Shown piece by piece: positions 50,601 through 63,004 of a stretch of DNA of 64,000 nucleotides. Both the position numbers and the translations under genes were made by a program. The notes under the pieces were generated by a model. It was not told the DNA's origin. It saw only the letters and a list, made by a program, of their open reading frames with translations, and made no database searches. The stretch comes from Kalaharituber pfeilii (Eukaryota; Ascomycota; Pezizomycetes; Pezizales; Pezizaceae): contig WHUZ01000020.1 of assembly GCA_015179045.1 (NCBI GenBank), positions 1 through 64,000 of the forward strand. Direction: 5' to 3'. Position 1 is the stretch's first letter; the number at the start of each line of letters is the position of its first letter.

Positions 50601-53600
50601 TGCGCTGAGCTGGGACGGTGGCTGCGGCGGATAACGTAAAGAGTTCGAAATATTGCATGTACAGATAAACAGGCATTAGCATATACTAATGTGTCAATTG
50701 AGTGAGACAGTATGGGGTAATGGTGCCCGAGTTGGTTCCCGCTGACCAAAGAAAGGAGCGACCGGATGGATGGGTGATGTACATGGAGGGTCGTGGTCGC
50801 ACACTGGGTGATGGATGTGTGGTAGAGTGTACATAGCTTCAGCTAGCGTTGTATCATATCATATTATTTGTCGTTCATACAAGTAGCTAGATTTGACGAT
50901 GAGCAGTGAGCAAAGAGAGTAGTTTGACATGTGATTGCTAAAGGTTAATGGTGCTATAATATATCTCTCAGACCAGAAGCTGTATGTTCGCCCTCCTGAG
51001 AGAGAAAATGCCCGATTTGGGCAACTAGTTGCTTAAACCATAAGACTAGCTCTCACCACAAACAGGCCCAATGTGGATAAGACCGTAGAATGTAAATTTA
51101 TTTACCTGATAATATCAGCTTCACTCTTCAGGACCGCTAGCCTCATGTGGATATGGATGCTGTACCACTATTAGGTGTGATGAATTTCGGTGCAGCATTG
51201 CGCAGTTTAGAAGTCATTTGAGTCGCAATTGACTTGTAGCAAGAACTGTGCATGCTAGACACATTGGTGCCTGTTTTGGCGGTTGACGTACTCCCAATCC
51301 AGGCGTTACATCTTAGATGGACTGGCGTCTTGCTACTGTGTTCAGATTATGGTCTGCTGTAGAGTGCCACTTGTGCCAGGGCTAGGTAAAGCCTGTAGAT
51401 GTCGCTGGATGGCTATAATCATAGTTGTGGTTTCTAGTGTACCTGGATCGACATGTTAACAATACAAACCTGATCTTTGAAAGAATAATGTTTGTTTTGA
51501 AATGCATAACCTTGATCTTAGGTTCAGCTGGTGGTGTAAAGTGGGGGAAGGAGTTGCAGGATAATTGACACATAACCATGGTGCCAGTACCCATTTCCGC
51601 TTCCGCGGCTCCACACGGTTGTTCAAATACTGATCGGTGCAAAGTTGTACTTACTGTACATTTGTACTTGGAGTGCTGCGCACCTCACATGTTAAGGAAG
51701 TTGCTGGCAACTGTTTTTGATAGGGGGTGAGGTACCCGATTGGACCTTTAATGTTTGGCTTTCAAACTATGCATTGTTCAGATTGACTCCAACCAGCACT
51801 GATCACACAAGCTTGCAGGGCATTGTAACCACAGACCTGTAAACTCTGGATGCTGAAGACAACGTTAACTGCAACAGATTAGCATGTGAATGTGTTACAA
51901 CGATGTTAATATATCTACCCCACATTTTTGTTGTAATGTAAAGATTCCAGATAATATATTATATACCGTATCCGTTCTGCTCCGCCCCACCCTTTGCAAT
52001 GCCCGCAGTCAGCTGGTACCGTGAATATCAAGAATCTTGTACGTGGCCATGGACAATTGATCATTCACTTTGCGTGTGTTGCTCTGATGCACGGTCAGCT
52101 ATGATAACGGGCCGCGTTAACAATGGATGATCATGAGTTCCAAGGCTTTTGCAATGTTGCGATCTTGCTAATTTGGATAGTTGTAAGCGATGCAACATTA
52201 TGAAGCAAGACAAGGATGAGGATTTGAACAAATTCTCGCAAAATAAATGTTGTATGAGCTACCACGTGAGTTGACAGAGCTTTCAGGTACCTAATACATT
52301 GTAGTTTATGTCCTAACGCCGGGTTTCGACCCTAGTTGTCGAGCAGATTCCTGGGTTACGGAAATAAGCACTGTGTATAAGGTAAGTCGAGGTGGCCATG
52401 CACCACAGGCGAAAATTGATTGGCGTGTTCTTGCCTTGCGCAAAAGAATGACGGCAACATCGTGATGCGAGTATATCGTAGTGAGTTGGCCATCTCTTAG
52501 TTCGTGTGTGATTAGGCAGGATACAAAACTGCAAACTGCGCCTAGCTTAATTTAATTATGTTAGCAATCGTGTTAAACGGTTTTATGAGCAAAAAAAGAG
52601 AAAAAAAAAAATAGTACAATACCTGATTATTGGCTTGAGCCCGCTTCAAGCTGTTTGAACCGGTATTCGTATGCTGTGCTTGTATTTGTCTGCCTTGTGC
52701 TAAACTAGCTCACCATATAGCTACGTATACCGACACTATGAGCATCGCCATTAGTGTTGCAGTTGACATAACTGTCAGCCTAGTTCCTAGCGATAGTACC
52801 AGCGTTGCATGTACGATCTCCAGATCTCAATGTTTGAACTAGCGAGAGATTGAACAAGACTGATCGTGGATTGCCTGTTGGCTCATAGCTTTTGCCAATA
52901 GTAGGAGTGACCAGGGAGAGATTAGTGATCAGGGCTGACTGACAATACTCTACGCGTAACTGTAAGATACTTGAAGTTGTCGTCCAAAGTTGACAAATTT
53001 GGGTTGGCGCTAGTTTTAGCTACTGTATTTGGTAATGCACTATTTCGACCTAGACTGGCCAGAGCCGCAACCATCAATACGTCTTAATTGCATTTGACAT
53101 ACCGTAATTTCACCCAGTCTCCCTCATGTTCAAATGCTCGATCTAAAATCTCGTTCATTTGCATCTTAACGCTGTATTCTGATCCTTGCAACTTGCTCCA
53201 CATTTTCAGTTTGAACACCATAGTCAGCATCTACTTAATAGTTATATGATCAAGTGGAAAAGCAAGCCCATGGGTCCAGGAATATGACGTATATTTCTGC
53301 AGATGAAAGCTTGGGTCGAACCCACTAAAGCAGGCAAACTTACACCCCAGCATTCGGGAAGCTGCATGTGCACCAGTAAGGTCGGATGGTCGTGCACATA
53401 AGCTTCTTTCAAACCAGTCCAGCTGACACAGCTAATGATCTTCTGAGCCCCATAGATGCAACTTTATGCGGCAACCCGAACATGGCAGTGTCCATCACCC
53501 ATAGTCGTTCCGATCGAATCGACAATTATTACAAAATCGATTTGAAGATGCAGGACGAGCCTTATTCATGAGAACGTATCCAAATTGGAGTGACCACAAC

Positions 53601-54437
53601 TCTGGCACGTGCAATGTACGTGTTTACATTGTACTTGCAATTCAGCTGACGCCATTGAGAGAGAAGTAAGCCAAATAGGTATGTACCAATGCGATTGCGA
53701 GGCTTGCTGTTACAAGGACAGCATGGACTTGAATCAGAGGAGGCACAAGTAGTGTCCTACTCAAGTACGAATAATGGTTCCGATCGAGCTGTTGCAAAGC
53801 GTCAATCACCATCGTCAGTTAGCCGATTTAATCTGCATTAGCGCAAAAGGGCTTTGGTCGAACGAAACACAACATTGATCTCGTGTCCTGACCCAACATA
53901 ATATATTGAGGGAAAGAAATATAATGTTTAGTCACATGCAAACGCTGAAAGATTCTTAGAAGCTGAAAGCTCCCAAAATGTGACAGCAATTCATAGGTCG
54001 TTGTAGTTAATGCATCATCCTGACACCTAGGCAGGGGTACTGTACATGAATCTAGCCATAAAAGTCTGTACATGGACAACAACAAAAATGTAGGCAGAAA
54101 ACCAGAACACGGATTCAATGTTTCTCCTTGAAATAGGGTCGATGGTCTTAATATGGCTGCATGTGGGTATAACTTCGACCTCATGGGCCAGCAAGTACAA
54201 GGTCTAAATTCTTAGTGACTAGTAAACAGATTCTTAAGCAATGAGACATAGTAGTGAAAGGCAAGAAGCATCAGCCAGCAAGACGATCGGGAATGAAGGT
54301 CGCTATTGACATCGGGACTGAAGAAAGCGACCCAGTACAGGTAACGGGGGTCCCCTGTGCTTCGGGTGCCCTTTGAGGCTTCGTTGCGTCATCTGACAGT
54401 CATGGTGACCTGGGGTGTGGAGGGGTAAGTTGGTCAG

Positions 54438-55091
54438 ATGGTGGGGAACGACGAGAGCGGAGCATTGAGACGCAGAAGGGAGAGACTGGCTAAAAAAGCA
54501 ATAGGTAGTGACCTTCAATTGTGGAGTAAAGTGGGCAGTAATACTCCAGAGGAGGAAGTGGAGCAGCTGATGTTCGGGGTACCGGGCACGGGTTCGAAGG
54601 TTAGACCCATGGGTACTGCATGCTCCGGGCTAGTTCAGTTTGCTTTGTGGTACGTATCCAACAGTCCCGACATATTGGGGGCTATAAACGCTATTTCAGT
54701 CTCGCTAATTACATCTAACAGCCTTGTTGCCACCTTTATTCACTCGGGTATAACGCGGGCCAAGCGTATACAATCGATGATTTCTTGCATCGATATTTTG
54801 GCAATATTTCAAATTGCACCAACAAAATGCATATCGCAGCACAGAAGCGTTCCATCCATCGGCCATACCTCTACCTACCATAATGTATGGCGATGGATTG
54901 GGAAGCCAGCATGCTGGCAATGTAGGCGCAGACCGTGCTGTCCGTACTTCCGTCTGTACATGCACACAGGAGTTGTAAGTTTACGGCATGGGATACAGGT
55001 ACATGTACAAATGATGGTACATGAGATAGATGCTCGAATTAACCAATTATACGAAACAGTGCTTAATTCACATCTATTAACCCATTGCTAA
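54438..55091 (+). CDS. Orphan 217-codon ORF, doubtful
   Basis: Longest ATG frame in the gene-poor region. The first 55 residues look protein-like (charged, with RRRRERLAKKAI); the rest is Cys/Ile/Ser-rich with no recognised domain, signal peptide or clear transmembrane layout. A frame this long is only mildly unlikely by chance in 25 kb, so coding status is unproven. It might contain an unspliced intron or be a gene relic. Confidence 0.2.
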   Translation: MVGNDESGALRRRRERLAKKAIGSDLQLWSKVGSNTPEEEVEQLMFGVPGTGSKVRPMGTACSGLVQFALWYVSNSPDILGAINAISVSLITSNSLVATFIHSGITRAKRIQSMISCIDILAIFQIAPTKCISQHRSVPSIGHTSTYHNVWRWIGKPACWQCRRRPCCPYFRLYMHTGVVSLRHGIQVHVQMMVHEIDARINQLYETVLNSHLLTHC

Positions 55092-58000
55092 ATCGGTCAA
55101 TTAAATTTTCAATTTATCTGTCATCCTATTCTACAGAACTTAGATTTCATATTGCAAACTCGATCTAAATCTCCTTCCGTTCATGCAAACAAGAGGAAGC
55201 TGCAGACAAATCTGGACCTACAGGCATTACGGGGAAGCAATTGACCTTTTGACTATTTGGATCACATACAATCTCAAGGATCTACAGGACATGCATCCTG
55301 TCCTACAGATATACAACCCTACAGTGAGATTGGTAAATTAGAGATGAGGCTGCTGATGGTGCAAAGACCCAATGATGGTGATGTGATACTCAGAAGTTCA
55401 CGATGGTGATGGCTGTTTAGGTTCCTGCTTCGGAGTGGAAAGATGGGGTCTAGTGCAGTTTGGGATTATCAGCCTTCTGCACTCGATCGAATGTATGTAC
55501 CACATTTTTTCAAACGCTTTCCCCAAATGTCGACTAGGTTGCCAGCGCCTCACCCAACCTATTGTCATGGCTGCAGCAACCTGCAAGTACCACATGCACT
55601 GGCCCTTCTTCCCGCTACGCCGGACCATACTATGTATTCTTCTCCTTTCCCTGGCATTGAAGGCCGATGGATGGCAGCAGTAAGTCTCGCGGAACTGAAC
55701 ACTTGAGTGAGACGTAGCCAATGGTATTAAGGGCCACACAGAACGCAAGTGATCGATCGATTCTCATCACCATGTATCTCACGAACAAAAGCATACATAC
55801 ACATCCTACGTACGGTCATCAATCACATGCGTGGCTTGGAACAAGGCGCATGTTACTGTCTCTGGAGTATAGGAGCTAAATAGGCAAGTTTTGTACCTAC
55901 ATCAGAAACTAGAGGTGCACACTGGTGGAAACAATGAGATCGTCTATTTATAATACCCAACGATGTCTGCAGAGCCGTGGATTGAGGGCTCCAGTTCATG
56001 TAGCTTGCTGTACTCCAGACTTTCCGGAATCCAAATCGATGTCGGATACGTGTGGATCTACAGTGCATATATGGTACTGCCTGCAGCGGATTAGGTAAGG
56101 TATAGCTCTCTGCATGGTTAGTGTGTCGCAGAGTATGCGTGGGCAGCGAATGCAGCTGGGATTTATTTGATTTGGTGGTTTTTTGGGTGTGGGGTACTTG
56201 TCTGGGGTCATGATTTTAATTTTTTTCTGTTGTATTCTCGTCTACTTGGTTCTCCTGCGTACTAACGAATAATGTTGGGCAAGTTGCAGTCAAGTGCAGG
56301 TTTCGAATTTTCTTGAGCAGTGAGGCACGAGACCATTCTCGCTGGTAATTGGAAAGGGCACATATACAAGTGGCTCCTGCATACATCGTAGATTTTAAAT
56401 AAAAATAAGAACGAAGAGGCTTGCTTCCATTTATTGTTTCCAGTTATACGTTTATGTACATTATTTACGTATTCTCTATCAAGAAGTTTGACATTGGAAC
56501 AAGGTCCTTATGAGGGGAAACTTATATTAAATGGACAGGTTTGAGATGTACTGTCCGAACGTAAGCCAGAGTTATTATGTATAATATACACTGGAGAACT
56601 TCCTTATACCACCGCCTCTCATAAGAGGATAACCAAGCAGCTTGTGGCTACCGCTAGGGACATCGAAACAAGGTTTTGTGGAGTCAAAACAGTTTTCTAC
56701 TGGCACCTTCCGGATTTGGCGTATATGTGTAGGGATATTACCAAACATGGCGATTAGTCATGGTTACCATTGAGTCAACCAGACTAACGTACTTAGCAAT
56801 CACCCACCTCGTCTCGGCACCTCAACCTTGAAGATCAGGCGGTCGCAGCTACAGGTATAAATTGTTGTGAAGATTTATGTATCCTGGCCTGTACACGTGG
56901 AAAGACCCGTCATCTATATTCATAAAACGTCTCCTGTGTCGATTGTTTCATATACATCCTCTTTATATGTACTTTCACGTATACGCATGCATTATTTTGC
57001 GCTGGTGTACGCCTACAAGCGGTCTTATACAATGCACAAGACATGTAATGTGATCATTTTGAATCCCATTTAGCCAATTACATTTCGTGCAATCGGGGCC
57101 GCGTGAATGGCTATCAATCGGATCATGGACAGTTGGGGGTGCAATATACTTGGTGTAGTCAGTGGCCAACACATAGCTGGGTAGGTCGATGGCTAGGGAT
57201 GATGGGTGTTTTCAAGTGATGAGGATCACTTGATGAGGACTTGTAAACCAACAATCATGCGCTATACTAGTGGGGGAGGGGTACCCCACCGCTTTGACGA
57301 TCATGATGCGGAAGATGATGATGACGATGAGGATAAGCTAATAGTGAAACCTTATGAGTTTAGATATGACATGATATATTAATTGTCTCTATCGTAGATA
57401 AATGAGATGATTTATTAGTAATTAGTCTCGTGCGTGATGTGAATTAATTAGTGAATGCTTATGCACTATATATTGACAGGTACTGGTTGTATGTAGGATA
57501 TGGTAATCGAGAATGTGGGTTTGTATTAGTTGACCGGCCGGGAGACCGATCTGGATCTGGGCAGGATTGGGAGGTGAATCAGGATCTCAAATAGACAGGC
57601 TCATATATATAACAGGTGCGTGCACGTGGGTTCAGGTGAGACGGTGGAGGGAGAGGGGGAGGGGAAGGAGTGTTACAGGCGAGTCTGACCTACGTCATGA
57701 CCTGCTACTTGGGGAATGCAAACCGGCACTTATGTCTAGGCTGGTTGCATAATCATCCTCGAAGAGGGCCCGGTATGTAAGCCCTTAGGATGCAATATAA
57801 ACAGTGGGGATTTCTTTTATCATGTACTACTTTGCATACACACAAGCACGATATATGTTAGAACTAGGTATTTAAGGAATGCATATATATGTACTAACTA
57901 ACTTGACACCCAATTCGTGAAACTCTAAAGAGGGAGTATGCTTAGGGAATACATAGGGCTTGCGGGAATCCGGATGGGAAGATTTAACTCGTGCACATAT

Positions 58001-59099
58001 GTGTATTCATTTTCATCAAACGTAAAGAAGAACTTTGTAGTTATACACCCGGAGTGATGCTTACTTAGGCAGTAGGCTTTGTTTGGCCTGCATTCTGACA
58101 TGATCTTCTATTCACTACGTTTGGATATTATTTATACAAGCACCGGCCCCTGCCATGCCTATAGTAGCTCAATACTGTATATAGGGAGACCGAGCACTTC
58201 AAAATTTCATGATTACTCTCTCACGCTCCCACCCCTCCTACCTACCTTAGTATGGTACGTGCTACTTATTGAAGTAGTCACCAGTGACATCAGTGCGTCT
58301 CCTCCTGCTTTCACCCTTCCCACCGCCCCATCCCTACCCTTGAACTCCACCCATCCTCCTCCACAACCACCACCACATCATCTCCTCCTCCTCCTCCTCC
58401 CCAATCGCCTCTTAGGCGTTCCCCATAAGCACAATCGCCACTATCTCTAAACTCACACACCTCTGCCTTGGATAGCTATATCCCGGAGGCGCACAGCCCG
58501 TCCATGTTCTGCTCCTTCCTTCCCACCATCCTTCCTCCTGCCTACCCGCACACCTCATCCCACCAGTCTTTGCCCCAGGTCCTGCCTTTCTAAACGAACT
58601 TCCACACGCTTCGTCTATCTCTTTCTCTTTATACTTTGTTTTGGTGATAAGGTTTCTCCCGAATTTACAATCCCCAGATGCACAAAAGAACAAGAGAATT
58701 TTTTATGAGCAGGACTGAAATGAAGTCATATTATGTCGCCGCTTCTCTTTTTTGACTCCTTCAACAAAGACATCTAGACCTAGGCCTTACCAGCAGCACA
58801 CATCATAACGCCCACTTCTTTGTGATAACTCAATAATGCAATAAAGAAATGAGGATATAAGTAGGCGTATGTGTCCAAGCGTAGCCTAAGATAACATGGA
58901 CAGGCGAAATTTTTTTTTAAACGAAACATTGCTCCATCATGTTATTGGTGGTAAATATTGTAATTCGAGAAAAACTAAGATGAAATAAGAAAAAATAGAA
59001 ATAAAATGACACATATCATGCAGAAATTAAGCACCATAATATGAAAGGGAAAAAAAAGAATAAAAATAGAATAAAGTAAAATAAAAAACGAAGGGAAGG

Positions 59100-59401
59100 A
59101 AAGAACCTGTAAAAAAGAGCTCAAGGGGGTATTTTTCTTCGCCTTGTCCTGTCCTGGCCTTCCATGGTAGTAGCAGATGCAGGATTTTCTTCATGACATC
59201 CTCCGACGTAGTGATATTGTGGGACTTATTCTCAGTTTCTGCATCCAGATGTTCCTCAACTAAGGAGAAAAAAGTATGTTAGCCATTATCTTGTAAAGGC
59301 GAGTATTGCTCAAAGACTTACTGAGCAAGGTCCCGTCAATACAGAATCCCAATCACACCGTGCATTGCACTCTTCCAATGTTTCCAGTAACGCTAGCGAT
59401 T
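59100..59401 (-). other. Candidate spliced locus with canonical intron
   Basis: On the minus strand, 59321-59260 is a textbook fungal intron: GTAAGT donor, GCTAAC branch about 18 nt before the acceptor, T-rich tract and TTAG end, 62 nt. The upstream flank (59401-59322) is open in a frame reading SLALLETLEECNARCDWDS. The downstream flank has a long open frame beginning EEHLDAETENKSHN, but the two frames are not in the same phase; the phase-matched continuation stops after 22 codons. It could be a small gene, a broken gene or a spliced noncoding RNA. It lies about 1.1 kb beyond the stop of the Yrb30-type gene on the same strand. Confidence 0.4.
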
Positions 59402-60490
59402 CTCACTATGAACTCAGCCAAAAACTCGATACACATTCAGATTTCAAGGCACAGAGTCCTAGAATACATAGTGCTATAATTCCTTAGGATTTGAGTTTGT
59501 TGTTACTTTTCAAACGTAAGTTTTTGGAATGTGGTTGTAGACCTAAGCAGGCTATTAGGTAAATCGAAGAAAGAAAACGCAAACTTATACATCACCAGTA
59601 AACTTTCAACTTATCAAGTCTCATAAATAAAACCGACGATTTTACCCCTAAGGGTATGTTATGGAGTTCTGACTATTTGTTATGGAGTGAGGATAAAGAA
59701 TCATATGTAAGAAAAACGTGGAGCGTCGATGCGCCCAGCAAAGTTGGGCGTAACCAACTTGCCTAAATAAGTAGCCAAGTTTCCCAGACTAGCCAAGTCT
59801 AGACGGAAAAGGGTTTCCTCACAGCTAACGATCTGGACAGTCTTGTCGCGGTACTATTGGTTAGGTACTTGGATGTATAGACTGACATTCGCTGGCAGGA
59901 AGCAAATATTGGCTGATTGCGACAGCGCTGACGGTTGGTAGTGGGCTATTTGGCTGGGACGGAGAGCACGCGGGTGCATTTATGCATTGACACTTCAGTC
60001 AAATGTGCTTGCATCATACGGCTTTGGCATAAGCTTGGCTGGCACAACGACGCCTCATGAGTCCGAAGCCCGAACCGCAATTCTATAAGCAAAATGTCAC
60101 TTATAAATTATTCCAACAAGTAATTCAAGCAGGAAGAGGAAATAATACTACAAATTAAAATGCTAAGAAGATATTTCAAAACTTCCAAACTCTCCAGTCA
60201 CTTCTCAATCCCACCAATATGAGAATTAGTGCCAAAGGAAGCCATGAAATTTATACTTTCCAGATGACAAGTTCAATAATTGGGAAGATCTACATCCTCC
60301 AGACTCCCAAAATAAAATAGTGAAATTTATATATATTACTAGCCGATCTAAACCATAGCAAACTCCATACCGTATTCGTGAAATAAAAACACACTTGACT
60401 TATGTATATAAGGAAAAATTTAACAAGGTAAATAAAGGCATAATCGATCCATTCCATTTACATAAATTTAACACTGCCGAGTTTCAGGAT

Positions 60491-63004
60491 TCAAAACGGC
60501 CGACTATTTTCCCGTGTACCATGAGTTCCTCTATACTGTGTCATTCTAGAGGAATACGCAGCTCCTCCTATGCTCTTAACTTCACCCATCTCACCTCGGT
60601 CCTGTCCTCTTGCATTCGTGACTTCTTTGCTAGCGCTAGTGCTAGCAGAGTACTCTAGCCTCCTCCCAGGTACTTTCGAAGTACTACTGGGGCCTTGATT
60701 TATTTGTCTGCCTAGATACTGGCTTTGTGGTGTGTTTGGATAGCTCCGTGTCACGGCCGCCTCGCTCCTTTCATTCGCACTCTCGAAAAGCAGTTGTTCG
60801 CCTGGACTCTGGCTTCTCGCAGGCTGAGCCTTTGGCGTCGAAGAAATCATGCGGTGACCCCTTGGCGCGGTAATGAGTGGGGTAGTGGACGAGGGAGAGG
60901 TGTTGCGGAGTTGTTCAGCACTGGCATCTAGCTCGACATGTCTCTCGCTTTTCGGGGTGCCGGGGATGGAGCTGGCATCTTCACCGGCTCCACCAGATGT
61001 AGGCGAGCCAAATGGATCGAATCCGATTCGTTTACGTGCGTTCTCCCGCTCGCGCTCGCGGGACTCTTGGGATCCAAGCCAGCTACTAGCGTCCGACAGG
61101 AACAGATTCAAGAGCTCATCGTGTACGGCCAGGTGGGAGGCTTGTTGGTAGTTTTGTAAGCTTGCGAGCCGGAGAAGGCATTCAAGAAGTGAGAGGTTGG
61201 ATTTGACGGTTACTGAGGTGGAGGGGAGGGCGGACACGAGTGATCGACTACTGACGTCGGGCCTTAGGGCGCCTGGTGAGTGGATAGTGAGTTCCGAAAA
61301 GTTAGTGGCCAAGGGATGCATATTGACTCCTTCTACTGGACCGTACTTGCTACCGGAGTTCCTCTCCTCAGCTTGGGTCTCGGTATCGGATTCTTCGTCG
61401 ACAGACTGATCATCGTCTTGGGGCTCAGTCCAGACTTCGAAGGCGAACCATTCTTGGTCGAGGTGTTTAGGTAAGTCCCACTCTCCTTCTTCTGCAGAAG
61501 GCTCGTTGTCGTTGCCCTCTCCACCGTCCAGCGAGTATCCAGCATCCTCGTCATCCCCTTCATCGGATTCATAGTCGTAACGAGAAGCCCTGTCCAGAAG
61601 TTTTCGCGGCGGAGTTGCCCCCAAGTCACGTTTAATAAGTAAAATTGGGGAACTTGCTTCATCGATTCCAAGCAGTTTCCCAGAGTTTGTGTAGAAAATT
61701 TTACTTATCTACACTCAGGGTAAGTGATCAGTTAAAGCGAACAAGGTTTCGTGGTGTACCTGATGAATGGGGATCCTGAACCGGATGCCCGCCTGCTGGA
61801 CATCCTCAAACGGACTACCTTCACTTTCATGCGCCCTCCCATCGTCGAGATCCTCTATTACACACAACTCATAACAATATTCGTCCACTTTATGTTGGGC
61901 GCGTATCGTATGCGTGGCCTCATCTGCATCTTCTTCGTCGAATACGAGTGGTACTCGCACTAATTTCACTCTACCCTTCGAGATTACTTCTTGCCAGGTA
62001 AGATCGTTGGCTGTTATATCTTTTCGGTGGGAGTGGCCAGCGAAAAGCATGTAGAGGGTGAGATTGAAGGCCATTCCAATTTGCGCGGGATAAAAAGGGG
62101 ACATGGAGTATGCCGTATCCCCAGCTGTAAGTAACGTTGAGGCCTGAAGTAGCCGGGATGGTGAGACTGTATGGGGTATTGATGCTGAAAGGTTAACTCC
62201 AGACGTAGTGACGGCTAGGTTGATCAGGGGAACTGCCTGGAAATTAAAGGGTCAGCAGGCGAATTAGAAACCAGGAGGATGTACCCACATCCTCGATGCG
62301 GTCGAGCATCGCCTTGATATCGTCCATGACAGCCTTAACGTCTTCCTTGGTCCGCCGTCTTCGTCTTGGTCCGGATTGCAAGTTTTCTTCCGCAAGCCTT
62401 TGTCCCAAGGCCTGGATGTCATATCGTAACGACTTCGTTAAGGCGACGGCGGTTTCCAGTGAGGTGTTTCCACGAGCAGCTCTTGATTACCAGTGATCAG
62501 TACAACTATCTTGAAACGGGGATGTATGCTTGCACTACATTATTTCGACCAAATCTATTGCAGGGGAAATAATCTTAGTCACGTTAGCTCATGGTTTCAC
62601 GTGTCATCAGTGGTGTTACCCTGATCTTGGTCTCTAACCGGTCTTGTAGGCGCTCGAGCTCTTCGCGATCTCTTCCTTTGATGGACTTCAAGCTATCAGC
62701 TGCTGAGCTTTGTATCCGTGCAGACGTAAGAATTCACATTCAGAAACACACCCGTATGTAGCGGCTGCCCTCTTTAATCGCATAGCTCGACACCACAGTA
62801 ATTCCGGATCTGGGGCAATGAATAAGCAGCTGTAAGTAGAGTGGAACGCTGCTGTTTTCAGGGGTTTCGTACTTTATCGCAAACGATACGCTTTGGGCAG
62901 CAATTCTACAGGCGGGGGGTGGGGGGAGGCAACGCCCAGTCAGTACAAGGATTCAACTATCGCGGAAGCAGCATGAGGACTGACTTTCCGAGGAGCTGGT
63001 CCAT
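60491..63004 (-). CDS. YRB30: RanGTP-binding protein, Yrb30 type
   Basis: Fungal RanGTP-binding protein; yeast Yrb30 binds Ran-GTP and shuttles between nucleus and cytoplasm. Eight exons: 63004-62985, 62905-62873, 62809-62752, 62685-62620, 62573-62539, 62481-62289, 62236-61760, 61708-60491 (699 aa). Splicing rebuilds the family N-terminus: MDQLLGKIAAQSVSFAIK, SGITVVSSYAIKEGSRYIR, KIRIISPAIDLVEI, AARGNTSLETAVALTKSLR. The core continues with AMLDRIEDAVPLINLAVTTS, QIGMAFNLTLYMLFAGH, LCVIEDLDDGR and IPIHQISKIFYTNSGK. The last exon has acidic stretches, a helical block LSLLECLLRLASLQNYQQAS, GFDPFG and a disordered tail. The third junction (62752/62685) is the least certain; other acceptors nearby are possible. 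It is divergently arranged with SUP35, 671 bp apart. Family assignment comes from remembered family sequence, not a search. Confidence 0.85.

Larger units (their letters stand above)
35805..60490. other. 24.7-kb region without recognisable genes
   Basis: Begins with the 3' UTR of the copper-fist gene (T-rich to about 36200, with G12 at 36787-36798). I found no frame with known domains, no LTR pair, no transposase or reverse-transcriptase motif, and no tRNA or rRNA. It includes T16 at 39604-39619, T23 at 48911-48933, a GTAG repeat near 43286-43299, a CT-rich strand at 58200-58620 including (TCC)n at 58380-58400, and an A-rich strand at 58940-59100. Separate entries list a snap-back element, a 217-codon frame and a splice-signal locus. 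It is probably old, eroded repeat DNA, but that is inference. Confidence 0.5.

Noticed and set aside
57213..57232. Small hairpin CAAGTGAT-gagg-ATCACTTG
   Set aside because: 8-bp arms are expected by chance at this scale and no T-run or gene end is adjacent.
60051..60076. Hammerhead-ribozyme-like string CTCATGAGTCCGAAGCCCGAA
   Set aside because: The conserved CUGA core reads CUCA, and the bases for stem II do not pair, so a catalytic fold is not possible.
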